DNA of 64,000 bases from an uncultured Kordia sp. (GTDB lineage: Bacteria > Bacteroidota > Bacteroidia > Flavobacteriales > Flavobacteriaceae), in NCBI RefSeq assembly GCF_947489565.1, contig NZ_CANLEA010000006.1, forward strand, positions 245,719 to 309,718, written 5' to 3'. Below are positions 61,177 to 64,000 of the stretch, in pieces. A program made the position numbers and the translations under genes. The notes below the pieces were generated by a model. The model had not been told where the DNA came from. It worked only from the letters and a program-made list of their open reading frames with translations, and made no database searches. The stretch's first letter is position 1; every line of letters starts with the position of its first letter.

Positions 61177-62367
61177 TTAAGCGTTGTATGCTTTTAGTGC
61201 TTCTTTTAAAATAGTAACAGCAGTAATTAAGTCTTCTTTCTTTAATACATAAGCAATTCGAACTTGATTCAATCCAATGCCTGGCGTAGAATAAAATCCT
61301 GCTGCAGGAGCTACCATAATTGTTTCACCATTCCAATCAAATTTTTCTAAAAGCCATTGTGCAAAATCGTCAGCACTTTCTACAGGCAATTCTGCAATAC
61401 AATAAAAAGCTCCTTTCGGATTTGCGACACGAACACCGTCAATCTTCTGTAATTCTGAAACCAATGTATTTCTACGTTCTACATATTCTTCAATCACATC
61501 GTCAAAATAACTTTGCGGAGTTTCCAAAGCAGCTTCACTAGCAATTTGAGCATAGGTTGGAGGTGATAAACGTGCTTGAGCAAACTTTAAGGCAGTAGCC
61601 ATAAAATCTTTGTTTTTAGAAACAATGCAACCAATTCGTGCACCACACATGCTGTAACGTTTTGATACAGAGTCGATCACAATTGAATTTTCTTCCAAGC
61701 CAGCTTCTTGCATTACGGAATAATGCGTTAACCCGTCATAGGCAAACTCACGATATACTTCGTCCGCAATTAAGAATAAATCGTGCTTCTTAACAATTGC
61801 TGCTAATTTTTGAATTTCTTCTTTTGAATATAAATACCCTGTTGGATTTCCAGGATTACAAATCAAAATTGCTTTTGTTTTTGGAGAAATTAATTTTTCA
61901 AACTCTTCAATTGGAGGCAATGCAAAATTATCTTCCATTTTAGAAATGACAGGCACAACCTTTACACCTGAAGCTGTTGAAAAACCATTGTAATTTGCAT
62001 AAAAAGGCTCTGGAATAATCACTTCATCACCAGCATCCATGATACTTCCAAAAGTAAATAATAAAGCTTCACTTCCTCCTGTAGTCACAATAATGTCAGT
62101 TGCACTTACGTGAATATCATTCTTTGCATAATATGCTGCAATTTTAGTTCGGTATTCTTCTGAACCTTCAGAGCGACTATACGCCAATACTTCAATGTCA
62201 TTATTTTTAATGGCATCTAGTGCTACTTTTGGAGTTTTAATATCAGGCTGACCGATATTGAGGTGATATACTTTAGTGCCACGTTTTTTAGCGTCTTCTG
62301 CATACGGAACCAATTTACGAATTGGCGATTGTGGCATGGCAATTCCTTTGTTAGAAATAGTTGGCAT
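61177..62367 (-). CDS. PLP-dependent aminotransferase, class I/II (aspartate aminotransferase-like)
   Basis: 396 residues from ATG at 62367 (MPTISNKGIAMPQSP); the ATG at 62391 is possible but less fitting. Fold type I enzyme: NIGQPDIKTP start, ICNPGNPTGYLYS substrate loop, IADEVYREFAYDG with the Asp that holds the PLP nitrogen, SVSKRYSMCGARIG with the Schiff-base Lys, and the C-terminal LNQVRIAYV with the carboxylate-binding Arg. Subgroup I-gamma aspartate/aromatic aminotransferases fit best. Upstream of murB in the same direction. Confidence 0.9.
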   Translation of the reverse strand: MPTISNKGIAMPQSPIRKLVPYAEDAKKRGTKVYHLNIGQPDIKTPKVALDAIKNNDIEVLAYSRSEGSEEYRTKIAAYYAKNDIHVSATDIIVTTGGSEALLFTFGSIMDAGDEVIIPEPFYANYNGFSTASGVKVVPVISKMEDNFALPPIEEFEKLISPKTKAILICNPGNPTGYLYSKEEIQKLAAIVKKHDLFLIADEVYREFAYDGLTHYSVMQEAGLEENSIVIDSVSKRYSMCGARIGCIVSKNKDFMATALKFAQARLSPPTYAQIASEAALETPQSYFDDVIEEYVERRNTLVSELQKIDGVRVANPKGAFYCIAELPVESADDFAQWLLEKFDWNGETIMVAPAAGFYSTPGIGLNQVRIAYVLKKEDLITAVTILKEALKAYNA

Positions 62368-62520
62368 AGTCTTACATTTTAATGAGTACAAAAATGCAAA
62401 ATATATTTTATAATTTTAAGCGATTTAAGATATTTTCAACAACGTTAAAAAAGATATAAATTTCGTTAAAAAAATACTATTTTTTGTATATTAGTATGTT
62501 ACCAATTTCCCTCTTATAGT

Positions 62521-63867
62521 TTGCAAACACTAAAAAAACATATCATTCTCTTATTGCTTTGTGTGGCTGGATTTTCTCAGGCACAGAGTAAGTTCAATAT
62601 AATGGGCGGAAAGGAAAAAGCTTCTGTACGTTTTAAATTGATCAACAATCTTATCATTATTCCTGTGGAAATTAATGGTGTAGAAATGTCTTTTCTGTTA
62701 GATTCAGGAGTGAACAAACCGATTATGTTTAGTTTAAATCCTGGCGATTCACTCTCCATAGAACAGCAAGAACGCATTCAACTTCGCGGATTGGGTTCTG
62801 GAGAAGCTATTCAAGCTGTAAAAGCACGATCGGATACGTTTAAAATTAATGATATTCTCAAACTCAACTTAGAATTATATATCATTCTCGATCAAGAAAT
62901 CAACATGTCTACGCGTTTGGGAGTTCCCATTCATGGAATTATTGGCTATGATGTGTTTAAAGATTTTATTGTTGAGATTAATTATAGCACAGAAAAAATA
63001 AAGTTTTACAATCCAGAATCCTATGAATATCGGAAATGCAGGAAGTGTACAGATTTGCCTTTGACTTTTCGGAATAATAAACCGTACATAGATGTTTCTG
63101 TTGCCATAGAAGAAGATAAAGAACCAGATATTCCTGTCAAATTATTGATAGATTCTGGCGGAAGTGATGCTTTGTGGCTTTTTGAAGACATAGAACAACG
63201 AATTACAATTCCTGAAAATAAGTTTGACGATTTTTTGGGAAGAGGACTCAGCGGAAGTATTTATGGAATGCGAGCACGCGTCAAAAAGTTTAACATAGGT
63301 ATGTTTTCATTTGAAAATGCAAAAGTGGCGTTTCCAGATTCTACAGCAATTACCTATGTAAAAAACTTTAAAGAACGCAATGGAAGTATTGGTGGTGAAA
63401 TATTGAAACGTTTCAGAGTTGTATTTGATTATGGAAATAAACGCATACGTCTTCGAAAAAGCAGATATTTCTCAGATCCATTTCGATATAATATGAGCGG
63501 AATAGAATTACAGCATAACGGAATGCGTGTGATTCAAGAAGTAAAAAAACGTAATAGTACACTACAAACCAATTACGGACGCCAAACGGGAGCAGGTGAC
63601 ATTAATGTAGTCTTTGAACATTACAATTCGTTCAGTCTGGTAAAGGCTTATGAAATTGCAGAAATCCGTAAAAACTCACCAGCAGAACTTGCAGGACTTA
63701 GGGAAGGCGATGTTATTGTATCGATCAACGGGAAAGTAGTTGATAAAATGACTCTTAGTAAAGTCACGGGAATATTACAAGGTAAAGAAAACAAACGCAT
63801 GCGTTTAAAAGTATTACGAGGAGAAACCGTTTTAAAGTTTGAGTTTCGATTGAAGGAAGTGCTTTGA
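62521..63867 (+). CDS. Secreted retropepsin-like aspartyl protease with PDZ domain, TTG start
   Basis: 448 residues. The start is TTG at 62521 (MQTLKKHIILLLLCVAGFSQAQ signal peptide); the ATG at 62496 is in another frame and runs into a stop. Two aspartyl protease halves are seen: FLLDSGVNKPI (about 58-68) and LLIDSGGSDALWL (about 208-220), each with a DSG catalytic motif, so this is a gene-internal duplication forming both halves of the site. A PDZ domain lies at about 375-445 (IRKNSPAELAGLREGDVIVSINGKVV). Periplasmic or surface. The family is common in Bacteroidota; the substrate is unknown. Confidence 0.88.
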   Translation: MQTLKKHIILLLLCVAGFSQAQSKFNIMGGKEKASVRFKLINNLIIIPVEINGVEMSFLLDSGVNKPIMFSLNPGDSLSIEQQERIQLRGLGSGEAIQAVKARSDTFKINDILKLNLELYIILDQEINMSTRLGVPIHGIIGYDVFKDFIVEINYSTEKIKFYNPESYEYRKCRKCTDLPLTFRNNKPYIDVSVAIEEDKEPDIPVKLLIDSGGSDALWLFEDIEQRITIPENKFDDFLGRGLSGSIYGMRARVKKFNIGMFSFENAKVAFPDSTAITYVKNFKERNGSIGGEILKRFRVVFDYGNKRIRLRKSRYFSDPFRYNMSGIELQHNGMRVIQEVKKRNSTLQTNYGRQTGAGDINVVFEHYNSFSLVKAYEIAEIRKNSPAELAGLREGDVIVSINGKVVDKMTLSKVTGILQGKENKRMRLKVLRGETVLKFEFRLKEVL

Positions 63868-63887
63868 TTGTTAGAAACGGCTTTGCC

Positions 63888-64000
63888 TTTAGACTTGCTT
63901 TGCTCTTAGATTATTAGAAACGTTTTGCTTTTTGATCGCTTTGCTTTTTGATCGCTTTGCTTTTTGATCGCTTTGCTTTTTGATCGCTTTGCTTTTTGAT
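63888..64000. repeat. 16-bp tandem array GCTTTTTGATCGCTTT, running off the window
   Basis: A 31-bp string (63888-63918) identical to 41461-41491 is followed by four full copies and one partial copy (63927-64000) of the 16-bp unit. The unit is the inverse of the AGCGAAGCGATCAAAA module seen at 137 and 2704. The array length cannot be known from this window. Confidence 0.9.

Overview
The window is AT-rich chromosomal DNA of a member of the Bacteroidota, most likely a marine Flavobacteriaceae (Kordia-like is my guess from gene content, not proven). Support comes from five secreted proteins with type IX secretion (T9SS) C-terminal sorting domains, Sec and lipobox signals of flavobacterial style, a lipid A 4'-kinase gene, little Shine-Dalgarno signal, and gene ends marked by hairpin terminators. 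I see no rRNA, tRNA, CRISPR array, transposase or prophage.

Layout. 0-6 kb: the lower kynurenine branch of tryptophan breakdown (RidA-type 2-aminomuconate deaminase, aminomuconic semialdehyde dehydrogenase, an unusual SDR, and ACMSD), interspersed with palindromic repeats and an orphan GIY-YIG nuclease gene. 6-9 kb: a membrane protein and a POT peptide transporter. 9-14 kb: two large T9SS-exported proteins. 14-20 kb: methyltransferase, coiled-coil/Nif3 pair, glutaminase, VOC protein, LpxK. 20-30.7 kb: an HNH protein, another T9SS protein, and a four-gene minus-strand run (DUF4412-like, LRR, lipoprotein, periplasmic TPR-CHAT protease) divergent from an ECF sigma/TPR pair. 30.7-36.3 kb: lipoprotein, hybrid histidine kinase, GAPDH. 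36.4-41.5 kb: proteins of unknown function with an unusual regulatory region, followed by a membrane protein-histidine kinase-response regulator cassette. 42-45 kb: an exported protein with two seven-repeat blocks, each placed inside an Ig-like domain. 45.5-48.4 kb: an LRR-Roc-COR-TIR gene interrupted by a frameshift in a TA dinucleotide tract. 48.4-49.7 kb: a repeat-rich non-coding stretch. 49.7-55.7 kb: LipA, an operon of small membrane protein, glycosyltransferase, ECF sigma and Nramp-like transporter, then AqpZ and a DUF4136 lipoprotein. 55.8-59.9 kb: a second membrane protein-kinase-regulator cassette, divergent from a small unknown protein and a homologue of the cyanobacterial mannan-binding lectin MVL. 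60-64 kb: MurB, an aminotransferase, and a secreted aspartyl protease with a PDZ domain.

The most unusual material is (a) the LRR-Roc-COR-TIR gene with its slippage-prone TA tract, (b) two equivalent two-component cassettes that share length, overlaps and phosphorylation positions and sit beside orphan proteins and a lectin, (c) a sequence element shared by the 5' leaders of three unlinked genes plus a promoter shared by the lectin and its neighbour, and (d) an intergenic landscape built from re-used modules (palindromes, 7-, 8- and 16-bp tandem arrays).
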